Part shown: piece after piece, positions 47,270 to 56,394 of the stretch | Layout: every line of letters begins with the position of its first letter | Position numbering within the stretch: the stretch's first letter is position 1 | Assembly (NCBI RefSeq): GCF_001465595.2 | Contig: NZ_CP013481.2 | Location: 2,418,001 to 2,482,000, forward strand | DNA: 64,000 nucleotides | From: Pandoraea apista | Lineage (GTDB): Bacteria > Pseudomonadota > Gammaproteobacteria > Burkholderiales > Burkholderiaceae | Reading direction: 5' to 3' | Program-made: the position numbers and the translations under genes | The notes under the pieces: generated by a model | The model's database searches: none | What the model was told of the DNA's origin: nothing | What the model saw: only the letters and a program-made list of their open reading frames with translations

Positions 47270-47995
47270 ATGTCAAATAGCGAAATGGAACAAGGACTCG
47301 AATCGATAGACGCCGGATCGACGGCATCGCCCTCCGGCGGGGCGGAGACGCCGTCCGTGTCATCCGCACCGCCGACACCCTCCGCGAGCGGCGGGCGGCG
47401 CTATGGCGGCGTGGCGCAGGCCCAGCGCGAGCAGGCACGCCGTGCAGCGCTTATCGATGCCGCTACGGAAGTCTTCGGCACGGTGGGTTTTCGCCGCGCG
47501 ACAGTGCGCTCCGTGTGCCGTATGGCCAAGCTCAACGATCGGTATTTCTACGCGGCGTTCGACAATATGGAACATTTGCTGCGAGCGACGTATGCGCATC
47601 ATGCGCAAGCCTTGCTTGGTCAGTTGCAGGCTGCCATCGCGTCGAGTGTGCCGACGCTCGACGCACGGGTCGACGCCGGTTTGCACAGCTTCTTTGCGTT
47701 TTTACGCCAGCCGAACGCGGCGCGTGTTCTGCTGCTCGAAGTGATGGGCGTGAGTCCTGAAACCGATCAGACCTATCACCGCTATATCTCGGAGTTTGCG
47801 AAGCTGATTCTGAGCATGAGCAACGCGCCGCCATCGGCAAGTGACGACGCGCAAGCGCAGGCCAGAATCGTGGGTGTGGCGCTGGTCGGCGCAATGACCA
47901 ATGCGGGCACCGCCTGGGTACTGATGGGGTATCAGGACAGCGAGGCGCGCATGGTGGCGAGTTGCCGTCGCGTGTTGCGAGGCGCGCTGCTTTGA
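47270..47995 (+). CDS. TetR-family transcriptional regulator
   Basis: A 241-residue regulator with a polar Ser/Pro-rich leader (about 45 residues), then the TetR HTH (REQARRAALIDAATEVFGTVGFRRATVRSVCRMAKLNDRYFYAAFDN) and a ligand domain. Starts at GTG 47267, ATG 47270 or ATG 47285 are all possible, with no clear ribosome site; the long leader suggests that a later start may be used. It is divergent from the SDR-monooxygenase unit and probably represses it. Confidence 0.88.
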   Translation: MSNSEMEQGLESIDAGSTASPSGGAETPSVSSAPPTPSASGGRRYGGVAQAQREQARRAALIDAATEVFGTVGFRRATVRSVCRMAKLNDRYFYAAFDNMEHLLRATYAHHAQALLGQLQAAIASSVPTLDARVDAGLHSFFAFLRQPNAARVLLLEVMGVSPETDQTYHRYISEFAKLILSMSNAPPSASDDAQAQARIVGVALVGAMTNAGTAWVLMGYQDSEARMVASCRRVLRGALL

Positions 47996-48100
47996 CGTGA
48001 CCGACGGTGCAGCGGCGGTCATGCTCGCTACAATACGGTTTTCGCGTACAGCGCCAAGGTGCGCAGACGCTTCTGATTTCTCACTCTCCAAAGGTCGGAA

Positions 48101-49303
48101 ATGACCACTATCGGAACACCGCTGTCGCCGAACGCGACGAAGGTCATGTTGTTGGGTTCGGGCGAACTTGGCCGTGAAGTGTTGATTGCCTTGCAGCGTC
48201 TCGGTGTCGAAACGATTGCCGTGGATCGCTACGAGAACGCGCCGGGGCAGCAGGTTGCGCACCATGCGCGCACCATTGCCATGACTGATCCCGAGCAACT
48301 CAAGGCGTTGATCGAAGCCGAAAAGCCGGATCTCGTCGTGCCCGAAATCGAAGCCATTGCCACGCCGATGCTCGAAGCCCTCGAAGCGGACGGTGTGGTG
48401 CGCGTGATTCCGACGGCTCGCGCAGCACGTCTGACGATGGATCGCGAAGGCATTCGCCGTCTGGCCGCAGAGACGTTGGGGCTGCCCACGAGTCCGTATC
48501 AGTTCTGCGACTCGCTGGCGCAGTTGCAGGCGGCTATCGACGGTGGCATCGGTTATCCGTGCATCGTCAAGCCGGTGATGAGCAGTTCGGGCAAGGGGCA
48601 GAGCAAGATCGACGGTCCCGCCGATGTGAAGGCCGCGTGGGACTACGCGATGGCCGGTGGCCGGGTGAGTCATGGCCGCATCATTGTCGAAGGCTTCATC
48701 GACTTCGATTACGAGATCACGTTGCTGACCGTGCGCGCGCGTGGCGCCGACGCACAGGTCGAGACGCACTTCTGCGCCCCTATCGGCCACAAGCAGGTGA
48801 GTGGCGACTATGTCGAGAGCTGGCAGCCGCATCCGATGTCGTCGGTGGCGCTCGAGCGCGCTCGTCTGATCGCGCGAGAGGTGACGAACAATCTGGGCGG
48901 GCAGGGCATTTTCGGTGTCGAACTGTTCGTCAAGGGCGACGACGTGTGGTTCAGCGAAGTCAGTCCGCGCCCGCACGATACGGGCATGGTCACGATGATT
49001 ACCCAGTGGCAGAACGAATTCGAGTTGCACGCACGCGCGATTCTCGGTCTGCCTGTGAACACCACGCTGAAGACGCCGGGGGCGAGCGCGGTCATTTACG
49101 GCGGCGTGGACGCGAAGGGCATTGTGTTCGACGACGTAGATCGGGCGTTGCAAGTGCCGCAGACCGACATTCGCCTGTTTGGCAAGCCGGAGAGCTTCGT
49201 GAAGCGCCGCATGGGGGTGGCGCTCGCGTATGACAACGATCTGGATGTTGCGCGCAGCAATGCCCTTGAGGCCGCGAGTCGTGTGAAGCCGCGTGCGGTT
49301 TGA
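48101..49303 (+). CDS. purT: Formate-dependent phosphoribosylglycinamide formyltransferase 2
   Basis: Uses formate and ATP to formylate GAR, an alternative to the folate-dependent PurN step of purine synthesis. The 400-residue ATP-grasp enzyme contains [40 protein letters not shown], the ATP-grasp segment [13 protein letters not shown] and the metal-binding end [24 protein letters not shown]. Full length. It is closed by a terminator with a TTCG loop. Confidence 0.97.
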   Translation: MTTIGTPLSPNATKVMLLGSGELGREVLIALQRLGVETIAVDRYENAPGQQVAHHARTIAMTDPEQLKALIEAEKPDLVVPEIEAIATPMLEALEADGVVRVIPTARAARLTMDREGIRRLAAETLGLPTSPYQFCDSLAQLQAAIDGGIGYPCIVKPVMSSSGKGQSKIDGPADVKAAWDYAMAGGRVSHGRIIVEGFIDFDYEITLLTVRARGADAQVETHFCAPIGHKQVSGDYVESWQPHPMSSVALERARLIAREVTNNLGGQGIFGVELFVKGDDVWFSEVSPRPHDTGMVTMITQWQNEFELHARAILGLPVNTTLKTPGASAVIYGGVDAKGIVFDDVDRALQVPQTDIRLFGKPESFVKRRMGVALAYDNDLDVARSNALEAASRVKPRAV

Positions 49304-49424
49304 GCCGGGGCGGGGCTAAGGCCGTTTAAAGACCGCTCTCATACCAGCCGATGGGCTGATGCGCCGATGTGTAGGCGCATGAATCGCTGACGCACTGGCG
49401 CACTGGCGCACTGGCTCAGTAAGT

Positions 49425-49467
49425 GGGCGTTGCGGACTTCGGTTCGCAACGCCCGCTTTTTATTTTT
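49425..49467 (+). terminator. Intrinsic terminator after purT with a UUCG loop
   Basis: Stem GGGCGTTGCGGAC / GTTCGCAACGCCC (one G-U pair) closed by a C(TTCG)G tetraloop, followed by CGCTTTTTATTTTT. Three tandem CGCACTGG octamers (49391-49414) precede it. Confidence 0.85.
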
Positions 49468-49469
49468 GT

Positions 49470-49527
49470 GGTTGCGAAGTGCAACCATTAAGTTGTATTG
49501 TGCAACTATAGTGTGGTGCCTGGCACC
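49470..49527. promoter_or_regulatory. Three palindromes in the marR promoter region
   Basis: GGTTGC-N5-GCAACC (49470-49486), AGTTG-N7-CAACT (49491-49507) and GGTGCC-T-GGCACC (49515-49527) lie in succession within 60 bases before the MarR start. The first two share a GTTGY...RCAAC core and lie 21 bases apart, as expected of repeated MarR-family operators. Confidence 0.55.
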
Positions 49528-49552
49528 GAAAGCCAATGGGAGAGTTTGCATC

Positions 49553-49984
49553 GTGAGTCCCGATCCGTCGTTGGTCGACGCCATTCGTGCCGTATCGCGC
49601 GAGATGGTCCGGGAGCTGGGTTTCATGGGCGGTGATTTTGCGGGCACCGATCTGTCGCCTTCCGCCGTTCATGCGTTGATCGAGATCGAGCGGGGTGGCG
49701 TCACCGCGCGTGAGCTCGGCGTCCGGCTTCGCCTCGAGAAGTCGAGCGTGAGCCGGATGCTGCGCAAGTTGGTGCAGTCCGGCGACATTGGTGAAGCGGT
49801 CTCGAAACACGATGCTCGCGTGAAAGTTCTGTTCCTGACGCCGGCCGGCAAAAAGCGCGTTGCGAAGATTCATGCGTTCGCGCGTGCACAAGTGATCAAT
49901 GCGCTGGGGCGTCTGGCGCATGGTCAGGAGCGCATCGTGCTGGAAGGGATGCGGCTTTACGCCGACGCGTTGATGCAGCGCTGA
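49553..49984 (+). CDS. MarR-family transcriptional regulator
   Basis: A 143-residue winged-helix regulator starting at GTG 49553, which has GGGAGAG eight bases upstream; the frame extends to 49430 but that part overlaps the terminator and operators. HTH region LSPSAVHALIEIERGGVTARELGVRLRLEKSSVSRMLRKL and wing KHDARVKVLFLTPAGKKR are typical. MarR proteins respond to phenolic or oxidative ligands. Three palindromes lie in its promoter, so autoregulation is likely. The SDR gene 133 bases downstream is a possible target. Confidence 0.85.
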   Translation: MSPDPSLVDAIRAVSREMVRELGFMGGDFAGTDLSPSAVHALIEIERGGVTARELGVRLRLEKSSVSRMLRKLVQSGDIGEAVSKHDARVKVLFLTPAGKKRVAKIHAFARAQVINALGRLAHGQERIVLEGMRLYADALMQR

Positions 49985-50117
49985 CGGGCGCGTGTATGCG
50001 TGCATACCCGTGGATGCACGGGGTGACGCGTGGAAAACGTTGCGACCGTCCGTCGTTATCCGCGACATATTGCCCGGGTGAAGCCGTTCCGGAATAACGC
50101 CTTGTGAGGTCACAACC

Positions 50118-50930
50118 ATGAACGATTCCCCCTCTCTCGTCGAGCTTGCCGGACCGATACCCATCGGCGTGCCCGCCGCGCGACTCGACGGCCGCGTGTG
50201 CCTCGTCATGGGGGGTACCAGTGGCATAGGCCGTGCCACGGCCCTGCGCATGGCGCAGGAGGGCGCGCGTGCGGTGATCGTTACCGGACGCCGCAAGGCG
50301 CTCGGCGAGGCACTCTCCGATGACATCCGGCGCTTGGGGGCGGAGAGTTTGTTCGTGGCCGCAGACTTGACGTGCGAGGCGGATATCGTCAACACGATAA
50401 CGCAGACGATGACGCAGTTCGGCCGGCTCGATGCGGTGTTCAACAACGCCGGTTTTCAGGAGCCGCGGGCACGATTGGCCGACCAGACCGACGCCGTCTA
50501 TTCGCAGGTGTTCGATACCAATGTTCGCGCTGTCTTTCACGCGATGCGTCATGAGATTCCCGCGCTGCTTGCTTCCGGTGGCGGCACGCTCGTGAACAAC
50601 ACGAGCGTTAGCGGTGTGCGAAATCCGAATGCCGGCCTGGCGCTTTATGGGGCGTCCAAGGCGGCGCTCAATTCGCTCACTCGCGCGGCGGCGATGGAGT
50701 ATGCCCCCGCAGGCATTCGCATTAATGCGGTCGCGCCGGGGCGTGTGGTGACCGCCATGATGCTTGCCTCGGGCATTGCCGATATGCGCAGCGTTGCGGC
50801 TGGACTTCCCCTCAGGCGAATGGGACATCCCGAGGAGGTGGCTGCCGCCGTCGTATGGCTGACTTCCAGTGAGTCAAGTTACGTCGTCGGCCATGTTCTG
50901 GCGGCGGACGGCGGTTTTCTGGCGGGATGA
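50118..50930 (+). CDS. SDR-family oxidoreductase
   Basis: A 270-residue classical SDR with MGGTSGIGRATALRM, NNAG (FNNAGFQEP), catalytic Ser-Tyr-Lys in NNTSVSGV and YGASKAALNSL, and the C-terminal VVGHVLAADGGFLAG typical of 3-oxoacyl-reductase-like proteins. Substrate not predictable. It follows marR on the same strand, with a small palindrome (GTATGC-GT-GCATAC, 49994-50007) between them. Confidence 0.9.
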   Translation: MNDSPSLVELAGPIPIGVPAARLDGRVCLVMGGTSGIGRATALRMAQEGARAVIVTGRRKALGEALSDDIRRLGAESLFVAADLTCEADIVNTITQTMTQFGRLDAVFNNAGFQEPRARLADQTDAVYSQVFDTNVRAVFHAMRHEIPALLASGGGTLVNNTSVSGVRNPNAGLALYGASKAALNSLTRAAAMEYAPAGIRINAVAPGRVVTAMMLASGIADMRSVAAGLPLRRMGHPEEVAAAVVWLTSSESSYVVGHVLAADGGFLAG

Positions 50931-50955
50931 AGGCAGTGGCGCGCGCGAGGCTGGA

Positions 50956-51951
50956 TCAGGAACTTTGCAGGGGAATCCTCTGCGTTCGCCCGTGCGGTGC
51001 ATCGAAATCCTGCAATGGGCCCTTGGGCACGATACCTGTCGGATTGATGGTCCGATGGCTTTCGTAGTAGTGCCGCTTGATGTGCTCGAAATTCACCGTG
51101 GCCGCGATGCCAGGCTGCTGATAGATGTCGCGCGTGTAGGCGGAAAGATTCGGATAGTCGGCAATGCGTCGCAGATTGCACTTGAAATGGCCGACGTACA
51201 CGGCGTCGAAGCGAATGAGCGTGGTGAAGAGCCGGATGTCCGCCTCCGTCATGCGTTCGCCGGTCAGGAAACGGCTCGTTGCCAGACGTGCCTCGAGGCT
51301 GTCCAACGTGTCGAAGAGCGGTACGACGGCTTCCTCGTAGGCGGCCTGCGTCGTGGCAAAACCGGCTTTGTAGACGCCGTTGTTCACCGTGTCGTAGATG
51401 CGGGCGTTCAGACGATCGATTTCATCGCGCAGCGCGAGCGGGTAGTAGTCTCCCGGCGTCGCACCGAGCGCATCGAAGGCGCTGTTGAACATGCGAAGGA
51501 TTTCCGAGGACTCGTTGCTGACGATCGTGGCGCGCGCTTTGTCCCACAGCACAGGAACGGTGACCCGCCCGGTGAAGTGTTTGTCTGCCGCGAGGTAGAC
51601 GTCACGCAGAAAGGGAGCGCCATGTACCGGGTCGCCGGTGACGCCGGGCGCGGGGTGGAATGTCCAGCCGTCGTCGAGCATCAACCAGTTCACGACGGCC
51701 ACGGGAATCATGTCCTGCAACCCCTTGAGGACGCGCATGATGAGCGTGCGGTGCGCCCACGGGCAGGCATAGCTGACGTACAGCAGGTAGCGATCGCGTT
51801 GCGCTGCGAAGCCGCCCTCTCCATCAGGGCCGGGAGCGCCATCCGGCGTGACCCAGTGGCGGAAGGTGGCGGGGCGCCGCTCGAAGCGGCCGCCGGTGGC
51901 GCGCGTGTCGTACCAGTCGGTGTGCCATTCGCCGTCTACCAGTAAGCCCAT
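50956..51951 (-). CDS. Glutathionyl-hydroquinone reductase (Xi-class GST)
   Basis: A 331-residue YqjG/EcfG-type enzyme that removes glutathione from glutathionyl-hydroquinones. The catalytic Cys is in VSYACPWAHRTLIMR, and the C-terminal alpha-helical GST domain includes ARLATSRFLTGERMTEADIRLFTTLIRFD. Full length. It is convergent with the SDR gene, 25 bases apart. With the MarR regulator nearby, a role in quinone or aromatic stress is plausible. Confidence 0.92.
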   Translation of the reverse strand: MGLLVDGEWHTDWYDTRATGGRFERRPATFRHWVTPDGAPGPDGEGGFAAQRDRYLLYVSYACPWAHRTLIMRVLKGLQDMIPVAVVNWLMLDDGWTFHPAPGVTGDPVHGAPFLRDVYLAADKHFTGRVTVPVLWDKARATIVSNESSEILRMFNSAFDALGATPGDYYPLALRDEIDRLNARIYDTVNNGVYKAGFATTQAAYEEAVVPLFDTLDSLEARLATSRFLTGERMTEADIRLFTTLIRFDAVYVGHFKCNLRRIADYPNLSAYTRDIYQQPGIAATVNFEHIKRHYYESHRTINPTGIVPKGPLQDFDAPHGRTQRIPLQSS

Positions 51952-51993
51952 TGCAACCTCCGGATCGAAACATTCAGGATACCTGCAAAAACG

Positions 51994-52019
51994 AAAAAAC
52001 CCCGCGCTAGCGGGGTTTT
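51994..52019. terminator. Bidirectional-looking terminator below the cold-shock gene
   Basis: AAAAAACCCCGC-GCTA-GCGGGGTTTT, a perfect stem with flanking A and T runs. It sits about 75 bases beyond the cold-shock gene stop on the reverse strand and upstream of the reductase gene. Confidence 0.85.
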
Positions 52020-52094
52020 CAGTTCGGGCAGGCTTTGCAGCGCTGCCCGAGGCGCGTCGATCGCGTGAGCGATCAGCAGCGAAGCATCCGTCGC

Positions 52095-52298
52095 TTACAG
52101 CGGCTGGATGTTGCTGGCTTGACGGCCCTTCGGTCCCATCTTCACTTCGAAGCTGACCTTCTGGTTTTCTTGCAGCGACTTGAAACCCTTCGATTGGATT
52201 TCCGAGAAGTGAGCGAAGAGATCTTCACCACCTTCGTCCGGCGTAATAAAACCAAAACCCTTGGCGTCGTTAAACCACTTGACGGTACCAGTTGCCAT
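52095..52298 (-). CDS. Cold-shock domain protein (CspA family)
   Basis: A 67-residue single-OB-fold nucleic-acid chaperone. The RNP motifs are KGFGFI (RNP1) and DLFAHFS (RNP2-type VFVHFS). Standard length. The reverse-strand leader is long (no gene between 52299 and 52578), as is common for cold-shock mRNAs whose 5' UTR controls expression. Which csp paralogue it is cannot be said. Confidence 0.95.
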   Translation of the reverse strand: MATGTVKWFNDAKGFGFITPDEGGEDLFAHFSEIQSKGFKSLQENQKVSFEVKMGPKGRQASNIQPL

Positions 52299-52578
52299 TT
52301 CTTAAATCCTTAAAGTTTTCAAATGAGCGAGCGAGAAGCTCAGCGAGCGCATGACATTAAAGCTGATCAGGTACAACCGAGTTGACGCAGAGGGCGACAT
52401 TAGATGACACAAGACTCGCCATACAACGTTCATGCACCCGTTTTTTTACGGGAAAGGTGGGAAGGTGTCAAGCAGGGAAACTTTAGATTGTTGATCCATG
52501 CCAGTTTCAAGCCACATTTCGCTGCGTTGCGACATGCTTCGGCGATACCGGGCGACTGGTCAGACCGACATCGCGTTT
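52299..52578. other. Leader and promoter region of the cold-shock gene
   Basis: No gene is supported here. The sequence is AT-richer than surrounding DNA and includes poly-T/A tracts near 52440. It should contain the cold-shock promoter and a long structured 5' UTR on the reverse strand; no specific hairpin could be fixed by eye. Confidence 0.4.
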
Positions 52579-53115
52579 TCACCGCCGCAGCCATATTGTT
52601 TCGGGTTGCCAGACGTAACGCAGCGCCGGAACTTCAATGCCGGGCGATACTGCGATCGGATGAACTCTGCCCGCGCGACCCCCCAATCGATCATAGAACT
52701 GGCGCGCATGTTTATTGTGCGCGAGCACCCAGAGATAAAGCGCAGCCTCGGGATCGAGGGCGTTCGCCCAGTCCTTCACCTGCTGAAACAACGCCCGCCC
52801 AATCCCTTGTCCCTGCCAGGCAGCGGCCACGTGAAGGTTGTCGAGCAAGATGCCGTCGGCACCCGATAACGCACAGACGAATCCGGCGATGGGCCCGTTC
52901 TCTTTGTCGGGACATGCTTTCCATATACGCAGTGCGGGATCGTCGACGCGCATCAGGCGGTCTCGCCACAGCGCAGCGTGTTCCTGTAAGAGATGATCGC
53001 GCACATGTTCCCTCGGAAGTCTATGCGCATATGTCGCTTGCCAACTGTGGGCATGCAGCGCAGCAATAGGGGCTGCGTCTTGCATCGTCGCGGGCAAAAT
53101 GAAGGTCGTCGTCAT
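52579..53115 (-). CDS. GNAT-family N-acetyltransferase
   Basis: A 178-residue acetyltransferase. It begins MTTTFILPATMQDAAPIAALHAHSWQATYAH. The acetyl-CoA motif is LHVAAAWQGQGIGRALFQQV, followed by LYLWVLAHNKHARQFYDRLGGR. The overall layout fits GNATs acting on small molecules or proteins; the substrate is not known. It stands alone, upstream of the cold-shock gene on the same strand. Confidence 0.85.
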   Translation of the reverse strand: MTTTFILPATMQDAAPIAALHAHSWQATYAHRLPREHVRDHLLQEHAALWRDRLMRVDDPALRIWKACPDKENGPIAGFVCALSGADGILLDNLHVAAAWQGQGIGRALFQQVKDWANALDPEAALYLWVLAHNKHARQFYDRLGGRAGRVHPIAVSPGIEVPALRYVWQPETIWLRR

Positions 53116-53402
53116 GCTCTCGTTCCCGTCGGCCGGGAAGTTTGCCGAACAAAATGAGACGCAAAACGACGCATCAAGCTGCCGAAAAAAACGCGCGAAA
53201 AAATAATGTCGAGCGGCGCGAACGAAAGCGTGTCTTGTGGCGTGGGCGCAACGCGAGCGCTGGCGTGCCGGGGTGTCATGTACGTGTCACCGCGCTATGC
53301 GGTCTGGAGGAAAGAGAACGAAAGAGAGGTAAAGAGCGTGAAAGGGTGAGGCGCGGTGCGCCGCGTTTTCACCCGGTGATCACTATAGCGCGGTATGCGA
53401 GC

Positions 53403-53756
53403 TTAGGCGTGGGAATGGGAGTGCGAATGGGGGTGTCGTTGGCTGGCCACCGTCGGGCGCGCCCGATGTGTCGTTTTGGGCGGCAACGTGTGATGTGCCT
53501 TCACGGTTTTCTTCTTGCCGTGCGCGGCCTTGCCGGCATGAGGCTTCTTGTGTGCAGATGCCTTCGTCGCCGACTTCATCGACGTTTTTTTGACGGCACC
53601 GTGATGGCGATGCTTCGCCGGTGACGCATGAGCTTTAGCGGGGTGGCCTGACGGGGCGTGGGCGGCGGGCGCCGCGAATGTTGAGGTCGAGAGCATCGCA
53701 AACGTTGCCAGCGCAATGGCGGCGCCGACGTTGCGCAGGGTGCGCGGATAGAGCAT
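53403..53756 (-). CDS. Exported Lys/His-rich cationic protein
   Basis: A 117-residue protein with a signal peptide (NVGAAIALATFAMLSTSTFAA) followed by a low-complexity mature part rich in Lys, His, Ala and Thr, ending HPHSHSHSHA. Start ATG 53756 is chosen because it opens the signal peptide and has GGAGACCC upstream; the longer frame is non-coding. The basic, His-rich composition suggests DNA, envelope or metal binding. No function recognised. 53116-53402 upstream of it in sequence order holds no gene. Confidence 0.6.
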   Translation of the reverse strand: MLYPRTLRNVGAAIALATFAMLSTSTFAAPAAHAPSGHPAKAHASPAKHRHHGAVKKTSMKSATKASAHKKPHAGKAAHGKKKTVKAHHTLPPKTTHRARPTVASQRHPHSHSHSHA

Positions 53757-53988
53757 GGACAACAGGGTCTCCGTAGATTTGAGTGCTGGCGTGTTCGGCG
53801 GATGCGCCGCGCTGCCGCTGGCCGATCGGCCGGATCGCGACACTGTTTTGTGACTGGGCAGTGCATGCGAGCGGCCGCGATTGTAGGGCGGCAAAAGTGA
53901 CTTGTCGAGATGGCCGACCGACCGTCCGAATGCTGTGCGGGAGGCCCGACGGATGAATTTGGTGCGCTGCCACATGGCTTACACATAA

Positions 53989-54007
53989 ACTAGGTATTTT
54001 CCCTAGT
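53989..54007. promoter_or_regulatory. ACTAGG-N7-CCTAGT palindrome
   Basis: Perfect 6-bp arms with an AT-rich spacer (TATTTTC), in the 406-base gap between the cationic protein gene and the GGDEF gene. A second inverted repeat (GCCACGA/TCGTGGC) lies at about 54023-54043. These are candidate operator sites; the rest of the gap shows no gene. Confidence 0.4.
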
Positions 54008-54162
54008 CATGTAAAAAACCGCGCCACGACTCGATTTCGTGGCTGCAAAATTCAGCTCCGCTACCCTTCAATTCGATAGGCAAGTGCCGTTAACGGCCTC
54101 ATGACAGTCTCCTTGCAGACGTCATCATGACGGCCTCACCGTGGGTTTGACGAACGCGTTCG

Positions 54163-55374
54163 ATGCATTCGTTGCAGCCCCGTACTTGTCCTTCGGCGCG
54201 CAGCGCGGGCGCGATGCCGGAGCGTCAAGGCACGATGCCGGGCAAGCACGCTAGGCGGCCGCGAAGTGCCGCGTGTCTCTCGAGACCTTACGTGGCAACC
54301 AACCAGGCACCGACGCTCGACACATTGCAATCGCTGCTGGCGACCGTTCAGCGCAATGAGCGTTCGCTAAAACGTTTTCAGGACATCGAGTTGGCGCTCA
54401 TGGGCGCACCTGATTTCGGTCAGTTTCTGGAGGTCATGCTCAATCGTTTGCGCCACGACTTCGATCTGTCGGGCGTGCGGCTGATGCTCGCCGAAGTCGA
54501 CGACACGTTGCGAGATCTCATCGACACCGCCGAAGGCATCCGCGCGCTCGACGCCGGTCTGTGCATTGCGCAAGACGCCGGCACGTTCGCTGCCGTGTGC
54601 GGCGACGGACAGCTCTGGATCGGCGCTCCACGCGATCGCCACGCCTCGCTCTTCGGCCCGCGTCCTCCCGCCAGCGCTGTTGTCATGCCGCTCGCCCGCA
54701 ATGGCCGCTACCTCGGTGTCATCGCATTGGGCAGCCGGGACGCACGCCGCTTCTCTCCGGAAATGGCGACCGATTTTCTCGAGCGCTTTGGCGCGGTCGT
54801 CGCCGTGTGCCTGGAGAATATGTGGAACCGCGAGCGCCTCAAGCGCATTGGCCTGACCGATCCGCTTACCGGATTGTCGAATCGCCGCTATTTCGATCAG
54901 CGTTTGCGTGAAGAGGTGGTACGGGGCGCGCGTTACGGCGCGCCGCTCGCGTGTCTGCTGATCGACATTGACCATTTCAAGCGAGTCAACGACAGCCACG
55001 GTCACGCGACCGGCGACCGCGCGTTGCGCGCGGCAAGCGCCTGCATGCGCGCACAGTTGCGTGTGACGGATACCCTCGCGCGTTATGGCGGGGAGGAGTT
55101 CGCGGCGCTACTCGTGCAGACCGAGCAGAACTGGGCGGGGACCGTTGCCGAGCGGGTGCGTCGCGCTGTGGCGCGGCTGGAAGTTCCCGACGACGCCGGC
55201 ACGCTCGTGCCGCTCACGATTTCCATCGGCCTTGCCAGTGTGGACCCGCGTGACAGTGCCGATCCGGAAACGCTCCCGATGCGTTTGCTTGGTGCTGCCG
55301 ATGCGGCGTTGTACGCGGCGAAGCGCTCCGGTCGCGACCGCGTTGTCGTGGCGCCAGCGGCGACGTTGCGTTAA
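54163..55374 (+). CDS. Diguanylate cyclase with N-terminal DUF484/GAF-like domain
   Basis: A GGDEF enzyme that makes cyclic di-GMP from GTP. The active-site motif is GGEEF, with an RVTD inhibitory I-site five residues upstream, so product inhibition is likely. Other conserved parts are DPLTGLSNRRYFDQRL and LIDIDHFKRVNDSHGHATGD. The N-terminal half resembles a DUF484/GAF sensor (LMGAPDFGQFLEVMLNRLRHDFDL). From 54163 it is 403 residues; the first 43 residues look weakly coding, and GTG 54292 (MATNQAPTLDTLQ) may be the true start. No membrane segment. Confidence 0.88.
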   Translation: MHSLQPRTCPSARSAGAMPERQGTMPGKHARRPRSAACLSRPYVATNQAPTLDTLQSLLATVQRNERSLKRFQDIELALMGAPDFGQFLEVMLNRLRHDFDLSGVRLMLAEVDDTLRDLIDTAEGIRALDAGLCIAQDAGTFAAVCGDGQLWIGAPRDRHASLFGPRPPASAVVMPLARNGRYLGVIALGSRDARRFSPEMATDFLERFGAVVAVCLENMWNRERLKRIGLTDPLTGLSNRRYFDQRLREEVVRGARYGAPLACLLIDIDHFKRVNDSHGHATGDRALRAASACMRAQLRVTDTLARYGGEEFAALLVQTEQNWAGTVAERVRRAVARLEVPDDAGTLVPLTISIGLASVDPRDSADPETLPMRLLGAADAALYAAKRSGRDRVVVAPAATLR

Positions 55375-55444
55375 GGGCGTCGTCGATTCGCAGCGCGTTC
55401 CGTCGAAAGGACGTTCATTGGCGTTCGTCGCCGCGCATTCCGCC

Positions 55445-56392
55445 CTATCGCACGCTGAACCAACCGATCAGCAGCGACACCGTCACGACGGACAGCACCG
55501 TCGAAATCAGAATCGCGCGTGAAGCGACCGCCGCTTCACGCCCATAAAGTTGCGCGAGCATGAACGGACCGGTGCCGATGGGCAGTGCCGAGAGTAGCAG
55601 CGCGCTGTGTGCCCAGATCGCCGGCAGATCGAAGACGCGGAACGCGAGAAACGCCGTGATCGCGGGTTGAAACACGAGCTTGAGTCCGACGAGGCGTCCC
55701 ACTGCGCGCGCAATTCGGGGCTCCTTCGCAGCCCCCGCACTTTGCGCCAGAAACATGCCGATCGCCACTAGCGCGCACGGACTCGCGGCGCCGCCAAGCA
55801 GCGTTGTGAAGTGCAGCACGGGTGCCGGCAGTGCAATGCCGACGCCGGCAAATGCCATGCCGACGAACGGCGAGACAACGAGAGGGTTGCGCACCAGCGC
55901 ACGGGCCACGAAGCCTGCCGTGCGACGCCAGTTCGGCGTGGCCTGCAAATCCGTCTCGATGATCGCGATGGAGATGGCGAAGAGCACCGTCGCCGTGAGC
56001 AGCATGGCAACGACGACCGCCGGCACGCTCGCCGGACCGAAGGCCACGAGACACAGCGGCAATCCCATGAATCCGGCATTCGGGTAGGCCGCGCCCATGC
56101 CTTCGATACTGGCGTCGGTAAGACGTCCGCGCACCGTGCGATCGAGCATGAACGACAGGGCAAACGTCGCAGCCATGCCGCCACCGAACGCGCCCAGAAA
56201 CCCCGGGTTGACCAGCTCGGCCCATGTGATCTGTGCCATCGACTGGAACAGTACTGCGGGCAGCGCCAGATAGACGACGAAGCGATTGAGTGCGTCGAGC
56301 GCGGCGCCACCGAGCCAGGCCCGGCGCGCGCAAAGATAGCCGACGAAAATCAGCCCGAAGACGGGCAGGGCAGCGGAAATGACGGCTTGCAT
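55445..56392 (-). CDS. AEC-family carrier
   Basis: A 315-residue auxin-efflux-carrier-type membrane protein with about ten segments in two halves (MQAVISAALPVFGLIFVGYLC at the start, LLSALPIGTGPFMLAQLYG near the end). Bacterial members move malonate, malate or other small organic acids. Start ATG 56392 lies just two bases after the upstream GntR stop, so the carrier is co-transcribed with and probably regulated by it. Confidence 0.88.
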   Translation of the reverse strand: MQAVISAALPVFGLIFVGYLCARRAWLGGAALDALNRFVVYLALPAVLFQSMAQITWAELVNPGFLGAFGGGMAATFALSFMLDRTVRGRLTDASIEGMGAAYPNAGFMGLPLCLVAFGPASVPAVVVAMLLTATVLFAISIAIIETDLQATPNWRRTAGFVARALVRNPLVVSPFVGMAFAGVGIALPAPVLHFTTLLGGAASPCALVAIGMFLAQSAGAAKEPRIARAVGRLVGLKLVFQPAITAFLAFRVFDLPAIWAHSALLLSALPIGTGPFMLAQLYGREAAVASRAILISTVLSVVTVSLLIGWFSVR

Positions 56393-56394
56393 GA

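Noticed and set aside
49391..49414. Three tandem CGCACTGG octamers
   Set aside because: Too short to support any element; may only be replication slippage before the purT terminator.
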